Shown here: piece by piece, positions 1 through 5,783 of the stretch
Position numbering within the stretch: position 1 is the stretch's first letter
Layout of the letters: each line of letters begins with the position of its first letter
Source of the DNA: Bacteroidales bacterium
GTDB lineage: Bacteria; Bacteroidota; Bacteroidia; Bacteroidales; UBA7960
Direction: 5' to 3'
NCBI GenBank assembly: GCA_007132865.1
Contig: SLNU01000265.1
Coordinates: forward strand, 1 to 5,783
Length of the DNA: 5,783 nt
Notes under the pieces: model-generated
What the model saw: only the letters and a program-made list of their open reading frames with translations
The model's database searches: none
Told to the model about the DNA's origin: nothing
Position numbers and translations under genes: made by a program

Positions 1-443
1 CCCTTTTCGTAGGCTGCCTTTATGGCTTTGCGGGTTTTGTCGATTGACTCATAATACTCCGCGCGGATGTAAATGAACCCCTTGGTGGCCTGGATGGAAT
101 ATCCGGCAATGATCGTTCCCTCGATGTAAAGGTGGGGGTCCTGTTCCATAATGACGCGATCCTTGAACGTGCCGGGCTCTCCTTCGTCGGCATTCACGAC
201 CACATAGCGCTGCGGACAATCCTGGCAGCCCTGGCTGGTAAACTTTTTCTTCATGCCCGTAGAAAAGCCCGCTCCGCCACGTCCGCGCAAACCGGCTTCC
301 GTCATCTCGTCAATAATGGAGAAAGGGTCCATCGACAGGGCCTTTTTCAATCCCTTGTAGCCGCCTGCCGCGATAGATTCATCGATGCTTTCCGGATCAA
401 TCTTTCCAACGTTCTTAAGAACAATACGTGTTTCCTTTATCAT
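1..443 (-). CDS. NuoF/HydB-like NADH-binding flavoprotein subunit (partial, N-terminal 147 codons)
   Basis: The encoded segment has the NuoF-family FMN/NADH-binding signatures: GLRGRGGAGFSTG at residues 51-63 and NADEGEPGTFKDR at 84-96. Proteins of this family oxidise or reduce NAD(H) through FMN and a 4Fe-4S cluster in complex I, bifurcating [FeFe]-hydrogenases or NAD-dependent formate dehydrogenases. The Fe-S and C-terminal parts lie beyond the left edge. The ATG at 443 is secure: an in-frame TAA lies two codons upstream and the next Met is at residue 38. The protein therefore lacks the extra N-terminal thioredoxin-like domain that many HydB/HndC proteins carry; the separate nuoE-like gene just upstream supplies it. 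The leader (VLKNVGKIDPESIDESIAAGGY, split here as VLKNVGKIDP then ESIDESIAAGGY) resembles HydB-type more than respiratory NuoF proteins, but this is from memory of the families. A Cys pair, CQDC (C73, C76), precedes the second motif. An AAGGAA stretch about 13 nt before the start is a weak ribosome site. Confidence 0.9.
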   Translation of the reverse strand, partial: MIKETRIVLKNVGKIDPESIDESIAAGGYKGLKKALSMDPFSIIDEMTEAGLRGRGGAGFSTGMKKKFTSQGCQDCPQRYVVVNADEGEPGTFKDRVIMEQDPHLYIEGTIIAGYSIQATKGFIYIRAEYYESIDKTRKAIKAAYEK

Positions 444-469
444 GGGTTAAATGATTTCCTTGTAAAACC

Positions 470-928
470 TTATCCTTTGTTTCGGATGCTTTCAATGACC
501 TCACGAATCCGATCTGCGTCCAGGTTGTTGTAAACGGCCTGCCCGATCATCATGGAAGGGGCTTCCTGGCATTGGCCAATACATTCTGACAATTCCAGCG
601 TAAATAGGCCACAAGGGGTGGTCTGGCCGGTTTTAATGCCCAGGGTGGATTCCAGGTGGGCGATCACGGAGTCGGATTTCTTCAACTCGCAAACGGCCGA
701 TACGCAGACCCGGATGATGTGCTTGCCCCTGGGTTTCAGGCTGAACATGGTATAATACCCGGCCACTCCGTATACAGAGGCTTTGGTTAGCCTCAGGTAC
801 CTGGCCGTGGCCTCAAGCGCCTCCTCCGTCAGGTAGTTCTGTGGATGGTGGTCCTGCAGATCATGCAGGATCATCAGGATGTTGTGGCGCTCCGGCGCAT
901 GCTTTTCCAGAATATTTTGCGTAGACAT
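470..928 (-). CDS. NuoE/HndA-like thioredoxin-fold [2Fe-2S] subunit
   Basis: A complete 152-residue protein of the NuoE (complex I 24 kDa) family. It follows the family plan: a helical N-terminal region with the VYGVAGYYTMFS signature (residues 52-63), then a thioredoxin-like [2Fe-2S] domain with ligands C75 and C80 (C-x4-C) and C116 and C120 (C-x3-C). Length is typical for the family. Its known role is to take electrons from the FMN-bearing NuoF-type partner, in the cytoplasm. It is followed after 26 nt by that partner on the same strand, so the two are almost certainly one operon. The first Cys motif reads CVSAVC, unlike the CTGTAC/CTNTPC forms of classical complex I; with the HydB-like partner this favours a soluble hydrogenase or formate-dehydrogenase module over respiratory complex I, which is an inference. 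ATG 928 is the only possible start: the upstream in-frame stretch to a TGA at 965-967 has no ATG, GTG or TTG. No clear Shine-Dalgarno sequence is seen. Confidence 0.92.
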   Translation of the reverse strand: MSTQNILEKHAPERHNILMILHDLQDHHPQNYLTEEALEATARYLRLTKASVYGVAGYYTMFSLKPRGKHIIRVCVSAVCELKKSDSVIAHLESTLGIKTGQTTPCGLFTLELSECIGQCQEAPSMMIGQAVYNNLDADRIREVIESIRNKG

Positions 929-1107
929 ATATTGATAATATCTTGTGTGTAGGATAATCCGGCATCAAAATACTACTTTTTTTATTATCGGCTGCCTGGT
1001 TTCGGTCACATTGCACAGGGTTTCAGGTAGATTTAATTTAGACTGGTTTCATCTACCCCGGCTTGTCCGCCCGTGTCCCGGCCGACCTGTATTCCATGCC
1101 TTTGTGA
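929..1107. other. Intergenic spacer between the helicase-nuclease and nuoE-like genes
   Basis: This 179-nt gap separates two minus-strand genes, so it should hold the end of the helicase transcript and the nuoE promoter. The half nearest nuoE is AT-rich and includes TATTTTG on the minus strand (about 963-969). That resembles the Bacteroidota -7 element TAnnTTTG but is one base short, and there is no TTTG at the -33 spacing, so I do not call a promoter. The half nearest the helicase is GC-rich without a clear hairpin plus U-run. No small ORF or RNA gene is convincing here. Confidence 0.5.
1026..1057. repeat. 7-bp inverted repeat with 18-nt loop
   Basis: GGTAGAT at 1026-1032 is repeated in perfect inverse as ATCTACC at 1051-1057. 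It lies 51 nt past the stop of the minus-strand helicase gene, so it could mark the 3' end of that transcript or an operator ahead of nuoE. The loop is long, the stem short, and no U-run follows, so an intrinsic terminator is not supported; a chance repeat is possible. Confidence 0.3.
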
Positions 1108-4100
1108 TCAACATTCCACGGCTTCATTCCGGTCGAGGTAAAGAATTAGTTTTTTTACATTCGGATAGCCCATTTTTTCAAGCAGTCCGGCATACATGCC
1201 GATCTGTTCCCTGTGGGTATGGTAAGCCTTGCCTGTCTTATAGTCGATGACTGCGGTCCGGTTCTCCATCAGCACCACCCTGTCCGGACGGAAAAAATTC
1301 CCCTTTTCGTCAAACAGTCCGGCTTCAGGTTTGGTGGTCAGTCCGTCTTCAAAGTATGGCCGCACGGCAGCCTGGCTGATCAGCTGGTTGATCTTCTCCA
1401 TCCACTCCTTTGCCCGGACCGGGTCTATCTCTCCCCTGGCCACCATCTGGTCCAGCACCGGGGCGACATCCTTTTCAGAAAAGATCTTCTCCATGGCCCG
1501 GTGCAACAGGTTGCCCCGTTGCATGGGGTCTTCCCCCCCGATGGCAATGCGCCTTTCTTCCTGGTGTGATCGCATGCGCAACGCCCGGCTCCAGGAGTTG
1601 GAAATGATCTCCCTGAACGGACCGGATGCGGCTGCCTCTACCCCGCCACCGGCAACCGGTTCGACCTGCCCACCGCGGGCAACCGGTACGTGTCCGCCTC
1701 CGGCAGCCGGTTCGTCATGTCCGACAGTGGTGGTCCGCCCGCCTTGTGCGGCTCCCGAAGGTGCGTCTCCCTCAAAAGTTCCAAACGGATAAACCCTTTG
1801 ATCATCCTGCCAGCGGCCTTCTTGTTGGAGGAAATGGTGCAGCATGCCCTGGGTGTTTCCCATATGGAGACTTCTTGTTGTTGTCAGGATAAAAAGCTTT
1901 TCTGCCGGACGGGTAAAGGCAACATATACCAGGTTCAACAGATCAAGCATGCTTTTCCCCTTTTCCCGTTCGCGGAAGCTTGCATATGGGGTGCCCTCGA
2001 GCAGGTCCTTGCCCAGGCTTATCCATGTGGTTTCAAGCCCCGGTACCAGTCCGTCTTCCAAATCCACCCACTGCCCATCCTTCGTCAGCCGTCCACTGCC
2101 CCAGTCTGCAAACGGGCAGATCACAACCGGGAACTGCAGGCCCTTGGACTTGTGGATGGTCATGACCCGCACTGCCTGGACCCCTTCCGGCACAATGAGT
2201 GAGTACTTGTCGCTTTTTTCCTCCCACCACTCCAGAAAATCTTTCACGGCCAGTCTGTTTTTACCGGCAAAATCAAATACGGCATCAGAGAAAAAAGCCA
2301 CGAAGGGGTTGGGGGGCTGCTGGCCCGCAAAGAAGGTCCGTATGATCGTTTCGCAGATATCATACAGATTTTGGTGGATAAACGCACGGAATGAGAACGG
2401 GATGTTGTTGTTTTTCAGAAGGGACTCGACGGACTGGTGCAGCGAGGGGGGATGCTGCCCTCTGTTTCTGCCAAACAGATTGAGCGCAGACAGTGTCCCG
2501 GGCAGATTTCCGGGCTCCTTTACGATGCCGCTTTTCTGAAGGTAAGAAACGGCCTCCACGGCTGCCACCTGGTCATCCGGGTCGGCCAGCAGTTTCAACA
2601 ATGCCAGTATAAAATTCACTTCGTCTGACTGGTTGAGCAACAGCGATTCAGAGGAGATCACAGGGATCCCGTTCTCAAGCAGCTTGCACGACACCATACT
2701 TGCCTCCTCGGCGGCCCTGCAAAGAATGGTGATGTCACCCAGGGTGTGTCCTGCCTCCCGGCAGCGGCTAACAATGTTCACGATCGACCCCAGGGAGGCA
2801 TCCTTGTAATCCTGGCCTTCCCCTTCCACAAAGGCCACTTCCACATAGCCTCCGTTTTTTTTCTCCAGGTAGTTTTGGGCAAGTCCGTCATAAACGGCCC
2901 GCTGTGGTTCGCTGAGCCCGGCATGGGCAAAAAGGAAAAAGCGGTTGTTGAATTCCACGATCTCCCTTTGGGAGCGGAAATTTGTACCCAGGTTCTTATT
3001 CACATGTGCCGCCGTGAGCGACCGTTCCCAATCGTCCCTGGCGGCTGCACGGATCCCTTTGCTGAGTCCGGGAAGCATGGCAAACTGCTCGACATCCCCA
3101 TTGCGGAACCTGTAAATGGCCTGCTTCCCGTCACCCACCACCAGGCTCATGTTGCCGCTGGCAAGTGCATTTTCAACCAGGGGAATCAGGTTCTGCCATT
3201 GCAAAACCGATGTGTCCTGAAACTCATCGATCATGTAGTGCCGATACTTTTCACCAAGGCGTTCATAAATGAAGGGTACGGGTTGTTCGGCGATGATGGC
3301 AGCGATTTTTTTATTGAAGTCGGATATGTGCAACAACAGATGCTCCGACTTGATTTCTTCAAGCACCTTTTCCACCTCATTGAGGACGGCCACCGGGAAC
3401 AGGTCCTTTACCACGGCTTGCAGGCTCCTGTACCTGGCCATTTTTTCATCCCGGCCGCCGTTGATCTCTGCAAAGGCCAGCAACAAGGAGTCCTTTATCT
3501 GATCAATCCGGGCTTTTTCATCCTTGCTTGCCTTGCTGGAAAACCATTTGTCCTCTTCGATGGCTTTCCGGACGGACTTGCCCGGAATTGGGATGGTACA
3601 TGGAGGCTCACTTTCCGCAATTTTCTCAAAATAGGCCCCAATACCGTTCCGACCATGGCAGAAGGCACCTGTTGACAGCTGCTGCTGACGAATCAGCTCC
3701 ATGGCATTTCTGGCAGTATTTCCAGCGTTTGCTTCAAAAGCCCTTAATTCGGCCTTAATCTCCCTTGAGATCAAGAGAAAATCCTCCAGCGACAGGTTTC
3801 TTAGTTTTTGCAAGGGGATGCTGCCCTCTTCATCCATGAGGGTCTTGGCCAGCCTGGCAATTTGGTTCTCAATCCGGATGTCCTTGCCTCCCTCGGCCTG
3901 GGTGAGCAAAAAGGAGATCAATAGTTTTGTGGCGGCCGGATCAGCACCAGCCCGGCTGATCAGGATGTCCACGGCCTTCCTGAGCAGGGTGTCCGCATCC
4001 AGCTCCACTTCAAAGTTCAGCGGGATATGCAGGTCAAAGGCAAATGTACGGATGATTCTATGCACGAAGCTGTCGATGGTGCTAACGGAAAATTCGGAAT

Positions 4101-4461
4101 AATTGTGCAGGATGTTTTTCAGAACGAGTTCCGCATTTTTTATCATCAGGGCCTCCGGCATCGTTCCCAGTCCCTCTTCCTCCCAATCCCGGTTAATCCC
4201 GGCAAGCAGTTCCAGGGCCGCAGCGTTCTTCTCTGAGCCGCTTCCGGCATGATCGCCTTCCGCATATAGGGAAGAAATGTTTCCCAGCTCCCGGATGATC
4301 CTTCCCTTCATCTCTGCTGCTGCGGCATTGGTAAAGGTTATGGCAAGAATGCTTCTGACACGGCCGGGGTCTTTCAATACGATCTTCAGGTATTCCTTGA
4401 CCAGGGTATAGGTTTTGCCGCTTCCGGCCGAAGATTTGTATATTTGGAAAAGCCTGCTCAC
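1108..4461 (-). CDS. addA: AddA/RecB-family UvrD-type helicase with C-terminal PD-(D/E)XK nuclease
   Basis: A complete 1117-residue superfamily 1A helicase-nuclease. Helicase motifs in order: Walker A SAGSGKT (11-17), motif Ia ITFTNAAAAEMK (41-52), TIDSF (128-132), Walker B DEFQDT (412-417), motif III VVGDGKQAIYRFRNGD (441-456), motif IV LGTNFRS (491-497), motif V VMTIHKSKGLQFP (766-778) and motif VI VYVAFTRP (845-852). A repeat-bearing, Gly/Ala/Pro-rich linker (about 895-947) leads to a RecB-type nuclease with H987, D1060 (RPDR), D1073 and K1075 (DYKTGK), Q1086 and Y1090. Both activities look intact. The family processes double-strand breaks for RecA-dependent repair, usually with a second AddB or RecC subunit; none is adjacent here, so AddA versus RecB rests on length and character. 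The start is GTG at 4461, forced by an in-frame TAA two codons upstream and the absence of another start before Walker A. No Shine-Dalgarno sequence is visible. The gene is transcribed divergently from the CYTH gene. Confidence 0.93.
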   Translation of the reverse strand: MSRLFQIYKSSAGSGKTYTLVKEYLKIVLKDPGRVRSILAITFTNAAAAEMKGRIIRELGNISSLYAEGDHAGSGSEKNAAALELLAGINRDWEEEGLGTMPEALMIKNAELVLKNILHNYSEFSVSTIDSFVHRIIRTFAFDLHIPLNFEVELDADTLLRKAVDILISRAGADPAATKLLISFLLTQAEGGKDIRIENQIARLAKTLMDEEGSIPLQKLRNLSLEDFLLISREIKAELRAFEANAGNTARNAMELIRQQQLSTGAFCHGRNGIGAYFEKIAESEPPCTIPIPGKSVRKAIEEDKWFSSKASKDEKARIDQIKDSLLLAFAEINGGRDEKMARYRSLQAVVKDLFPVAVLNEVEKVLEEIKSEHLLLHISDFNKKIAAIIAEQPVPFIYERLGEKYRHYMIDEFQDTSVLQWQNLIPLVENALASGNMSLVVGDGKQAIYRFRNGDVEQFAMLPGLSKGIRAAARDDWERSLTAAHVNKNLGTNFRSQREIVEFNNRFFLFAHAGLSEPQRAVYDGLAQNYLEKKNGGYVEVAFVEGEGQDYKDASLGSIVNIVSRCREAGHTLGDITILCRAAEEASMVSCKLLENGIPVISSESLLLNQSDEVNFILALLKLLADPDDQVAAVEAVSYLQKSGIVKEPGNLPGTLSALNLFGRNRGQHPPSLHQSVESLLKNNNIPFSFRAFIHQNLYDICETIIRTFFAGQQPPNPFVAFFSDAVFDFAGKNRLAVKDFLEWWEEKSDKYSLIVPEGVQAVRVMTIHKSKGLQFPVVICPFADWGSGRLTKDGQWVDLEDGLVPGLETTWISLGKDLLEGTPYASFREREKGKSMLDLLNLVYVAFTRPAEKLFILTTTRSLHMGNTQGMLHHFLQQEGRWQDDQRVYPFGTFEGDAPSGAAQGGRTTTVGHDEPAAGGGHVPVARGGQVEPVAGGGVEAAASGPFREIISNSWSRALRMRSHQEERRIAIGGEDPMQRGNLLHRAMEKIFSEKDVAPVLDQMVARGEIDPVRAKEWMEKINQLISQAAVRPYFEDGLTTKPEAGLFDEKGNFFRPDRVVLMENRTAVIDYKTGKAYHTHREQIGMYAGLLEKMGYPNVKKLILYLDRNEAVEC
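1642..1719 (-). repeat. Degenerate in-frame tandem repeat in the helicase-nuclease linker
   Basis: About three copies of a 24-27 nt unit encode HDEPAAGGG, HVPVARGG and QVEPVAGGG (residues 915-940). At DNA level the plus strand repeats a core of the form CCGGCAACCGGTTCG, GGGCAACCGGTACG and CCGGCAGCCGGTTCG. Units differ by whole codons, so the reading frame is kept. The stretch falls between helicase motif VI and the nuclease domain, where a flexible tether is expected, so it probably acts as a length-tolerant linker. Confidence 0.75.
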
Positions 4462-4465
4462 ATGT

Positions 4466-4498
4466 TATGGTATTACTTTGTCTGCAGTGGTATGTTTG
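4466..4498 (+). promoter_or_regulatory. Candidate Bacteroidota-type promoter for the CYTH gene
   Basis: TATGTTTG at 4491-4498 is a perfect match to the Bacteroidota -7 consensus TAnnTTTG. TATG at 4466-4469, 21 nt upstream, matches three of four bases of the -33 element TTTG. Transcription would begin near 4505, leaving a 5' leader of about 56 nt before the CYTH start. The site sits in the 99-nt divergent region, the expected place. The weak -33 element keeps this tentative. I see no equally good promoter for the minus-strand helicase gene. Confidence 0.4.
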
Positions 4499-4518
4499 GC
4501 TAAAATAGTGAACCTTTG

Positions 4519-4538
4519 CCAATCCGGAATGGAATTGG
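4519..4538. promoter_or_regulatory. Imperfect dyad in the CYTH leader region
   Basis: CCAATCC at 4519-4525 faces GAATTGG within 4532-4538, giving an imperfect stem with one mismatch and a tight loop. An 8-bp palindrome TTAATTAA follows at 4539-4546. The dyad lies between the candidate transcription start and the CYTH ATG, so it could be an operator or a leader hairpin. It is short, and this is only a structural observation. Confidence 0.2.
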
Positions 4539-4560
4539 TTAATTAATCTGGACTTTTAAA

Positions 4561-5043
4561 ATGGGAAAGGAGATTGAACGCAAATTCCTGGTTTCCGGGG
4601 ATTTTAAAAAGGATGCCACTGGGGCTGAGCAAATCGTGCAGGCCTATCTGTCATCTGTTCCGGAGCGCAGCATACGGGTACGCATCCATGGCCTGCAGGC
4701 TTTTATCACGATAAAAGGGGCGGGCAATGTATCCGGGATAAGTCGTTTTGAATGGGAAAAAGAGATTACGGTGGAGGATGCCCTATCATTGATGGCTTTG
4801 TGTGAACCCGGCAAGATTGAGAAGGTCCGCTACCTTGTCCCGGCAGGCCGGCATGTGTTTGAGGTGGACGAGTTCCAGGGGGAAAATGCCGGACTTGTAC
4901 TGGCTGAGGTGGAGTTGCAGTCAGAAGAAGAGGAGTTTGAAAAGCCCTCCTGGCTGGGAGCCGAGGTGACAGGGCAGGCGAACTACTACAATGTCAGTCT
5001 TATCAGGAAGCCTTACCGGGAATGGGATGCCCCCAGGCCCTAA
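4561..5043 (+). CDS. CYTH domain protein, short triphosphate tunnel metalloenzyme
   Basis: A complete 160-residue CYTH protein. The defining metal-binding motif ExExK is E4-I-E6-R-K8 at the extreme N-terminus. The tunnel's alternating charged strands follow: RVR (39-41), TIKG with K52, FEWEKEI (63-69), EKVRY (87-91), EVDEF (101-105) and LAEVEL (114-119). The C-terminus has the usual WLGAEVTG and YYN (142-144) elements. These residues coordinate divalent metal and a triphosphate. Characterised short bacterial members hydrolyse inorganic tripolyphosphate or nucleoside triphosphates, but the physiological substrate here cannot be told from sequence; adenylate cyclase activity (class IV CyaB) is a less likely alternative. 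No membrane segment or signal peptide is seen, so it should be cytoplasmic. ATG 4561 is the only start after an in-frame TAA at 4540-4542. The leader is AT-rich without a Shine-Dalgarno sequence. Its stop overlaps that of the convergent TPR gene. Confidence 0.93.
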   Translation: MGKEIERKFLVSGDFKKDATGAEQIVQAYLSSVPERSIRVRIHGLQAFITIKGAGNVSGISRFEWEKEITVEDALSLMALCEPGKIEKVRYLVPAGRHVFEVDEFQGENAGLVLAEVELQSEEEEFEKPSWLGAEVTGQANYYNVSLIRKPYREWDAPRP

Positions 5044-5783
5044 TCGCCGGAAGGTGCGGGTGCCCTCAACCTTTGTTGCAGCAACATTTGCCTGACATAG
5101 CCCGTGAGGGACCTTATCTCCCCTGTCTGTCGGTCTTCAGGGATCCTTTCCAATACCTCCAGCGCAGCGGGGAGGTCCTCGGTACGGATGTAAACCCTGC
5201 CCAGGTTGGTCAGCAGGTCTGCATCTTCCGGAAAAAAATCCAGGGCCCGGGACAACCGTTCGACGGACCTCTCATAATCGCCCTGATTGAAATATATGAC
5301 CCCAAGGGCTCGCAATATGAACCTCCTGTTGGGGTTTTGGGCGCGGGCCTTCTCCATTGCATTGATTGCATCGGGGATGTTCCCTAGCTGGTAAAGTGCC
5401 CGCCCCTCATGATAGGCAACTGGTGTTCCGAGGGGATCAAGGGTTTTCCATGGGGTATGGGCGAGGCGAGATGCCTGCAACATGCCGGCCCAGTTCTGCC
5501 TCAGTTCCTCTGTCTTGGCCCGGGCCATGTATTTTTCCTGCCTGATGGCGTCCACGCTGTACCATATCCCAGCCAGCAGCACCAAAATAACAGGCAGCAA
5601 TACCAACCGGAGTTTCCCTTGTGGAACAGTTTTTGGCGTCGGATAGGCCTGGTGCAGGATAACGGTGGTTGCTGCCACCAAGAAGGCAAGGTGGACCTGG
5701 TGGTTGATTCGTTCCAGCGGAAAGTCGAACAATGCGTTCACAAAATAGCTGACCAACCCCATGGCCAGGCAAAGGGCCAGCAC
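5040..5783 (-). CDS. C-terminal part of O-antigen ligase/polymerase-like membrane protein with TPR repeats (partial)
   Basis: The reading frame is open to the right edge, so the true start lies outside; the GTG at 5783 should not be taken as the start. In the visible 247 residues, hydrophobic segments span about 1-18, 29-44 and 58-76. Between the first two is NALFDFPLER (16-25), a motif I associate with the last helices of O-antigen ligase/Wzy-type proteins. A soluble tail carries about three tetratricopeptide repeats (about 122-152, 154-187 and 188-217; for example ALGVIYFNQGDYERSVERLSRAL). O-antigen-ligase-like proteins with TPR tails are common in Bacteroidota and act at the inner membrane on lipid-linked glycans. 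Catalytic residues are not in view, so ligase, polymerase or protein glycosyltransferase cannot be separated. An uncharacterised TPR membrane protein is the fallback. The TAG stop (5042-5040) interlocks with the CYTH TAA. Confidence 0.7.
   Translation of the reverse strand: MLALCLAMGLVSYFVNALFDFPLERINHQVHLAFLVAATTVILHQAYPTPKTVPQGKLRLVLLPVILVLLAGIWYSVDAIRQEKYMARAKTEELRQNWAGMLQASRLAHTPWKTLDPLGTPVAYHEGRALYQLGNIPDAINAMEKARAQNPNRRFILRALGVIYFNQGDYERSVERLSRALDFFPEDADLLTNLGRVYIRTEDLPAALEVLERIPEDRQTGEIRSLTGYVRQMLLQQRLRAPAPSGD

Noticed and set aside
132..755. Plus-strand open frames opposite the nuoF-like and nuoE-like genes
   Set aside because: Both lie antisense to proteins with clear conserved motifs and show no family signature.
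963..969. TATTTTG on the minus strand as the nuoE promoter
   Set aside because: One base short of TAnnTTTG, with no TTTG at the -33 spacing.
977..983. Run of seven T residues on the plus strand as a terminator tail
   Set aside because: No plus-strand gene ends here; on the transcribed minus strand it is a run of A.
1060..1095. GC-rich stretch after the helicase stop as an intrinsic terminator
   Set aside because: Contains repeated CCGG-type words but no clean hairpin and no U-run on the minus strand.
945..1250. A 101-codon plus-strand open frame covering the spacer and the helicase 3' end
   Set aside because: No recognisable domain, no promoter or ribosome site, and its second half is antisense to the nuclease domain.
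1642..1719. CRISPR array
   Set aside because: The repeats are short, degenerate, contiguous without spacers, and in frame within a coding sequence.
1213..2539. Several overlapping plus-strand open frames of 65-231 codons
   Set aside because: They are antisense to the helicase and nuclease domains, rich in Pro, Arg and Ser as expected of shadow frames, and overlap each other in different frames.
2746..3675. A 309-codon open frame on the plus strand opposite the helicase gene
   Set aside because: It lies wholly antisense to conserved helicase motifs II-IV, has no recognisable domain, and looks like a by-product of the helicase codon pattern.
4193..4522. A 109-codon minus-strand open frame over the helicase start and the divergent region
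   Set aside because: It is out of frame with the helicase, overlaps the Walker A coding region, and has no family features.
1..5783. Defence system, mobile element or other new multi-gene system
   Set aside because: The helicase-nuclease is a standard AddA/RecB-type repair protein and its neighbours belong to unrelated housekeeping families; there are no transposase, integrase, attachment or terminal repeat sequences.

Overview
The window looks like an ordinary chromosomal stretch from an anaerobic member of the Bacteroidota, probably Bacteroidales/Marinilabiliales-like. The evidence is protein flavour (a Bacteroidota-style AddA/RecB helicase-nuclease, a NuoE/NuoF pair of the kind used by fermentative anaerobes, an O-antigen-ligase-like membrane protein with TPRs), start codons without strong Shine-Dalgarno sequences, and one perfect match to the Bacteroidota -7 promoter element (TAnnTTTG). 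The lineage is inferred from sequence character, not from a database search.

Layout, left to right. Positions 1-443 (minus): the first 147 codons of a NuoF/HydB-like flavoprotein, cut by the left edge. Positions 470-928 (minus): a complete NuoE/HndA-like [2Fe-2S] protein, 26 nt upstream of the nuoF-like start and surely co-transcribed with it. Positions 929-1107: a 179-nt spacer with no gene. Positions 1108-4461 (minus): one large UvrD-type helicase fused to a C-terminal PD-(D/E)XK nuclease, with all helicase motifs and the nuclease catalytic residues intact. Positions 4462-4560: a divergent intergenic region with a likely promoter for the next gene. Positions 4561-5043 (plus): a complete short CYTH/triphosphate tunnel metalloenzyme. 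Positions 5040-5783 (minus): the C-terminal part of a membrane protein with tetratricopeptide repeats, overlapping the CYTH gene tail to tail by 4 nt and cut by the right edge. No gap exceeds 300 bases.

The genes do not form one pathway. NuoE and NuoF form the NADH-oxidising/electron-transfer half of a complex whose catalytic partner lies beyond the left edge. The helicase-nuclease belongs to double-strand-break repair. The CYTH protein is a probable triphosphatase, and the TPR protein probably belongs to surface polysaccharide assembly. I found no mobile element, CRISPR array, tRNA, rRNA or convincing new system. The points most worth checking are the GC-rich repeat linker in the helicase-nuclease, the absence of an adjacent AddB partner, the identity of the missing NuoEF partner, and the shared CTAA double stop between the CYTH and TPR genes.
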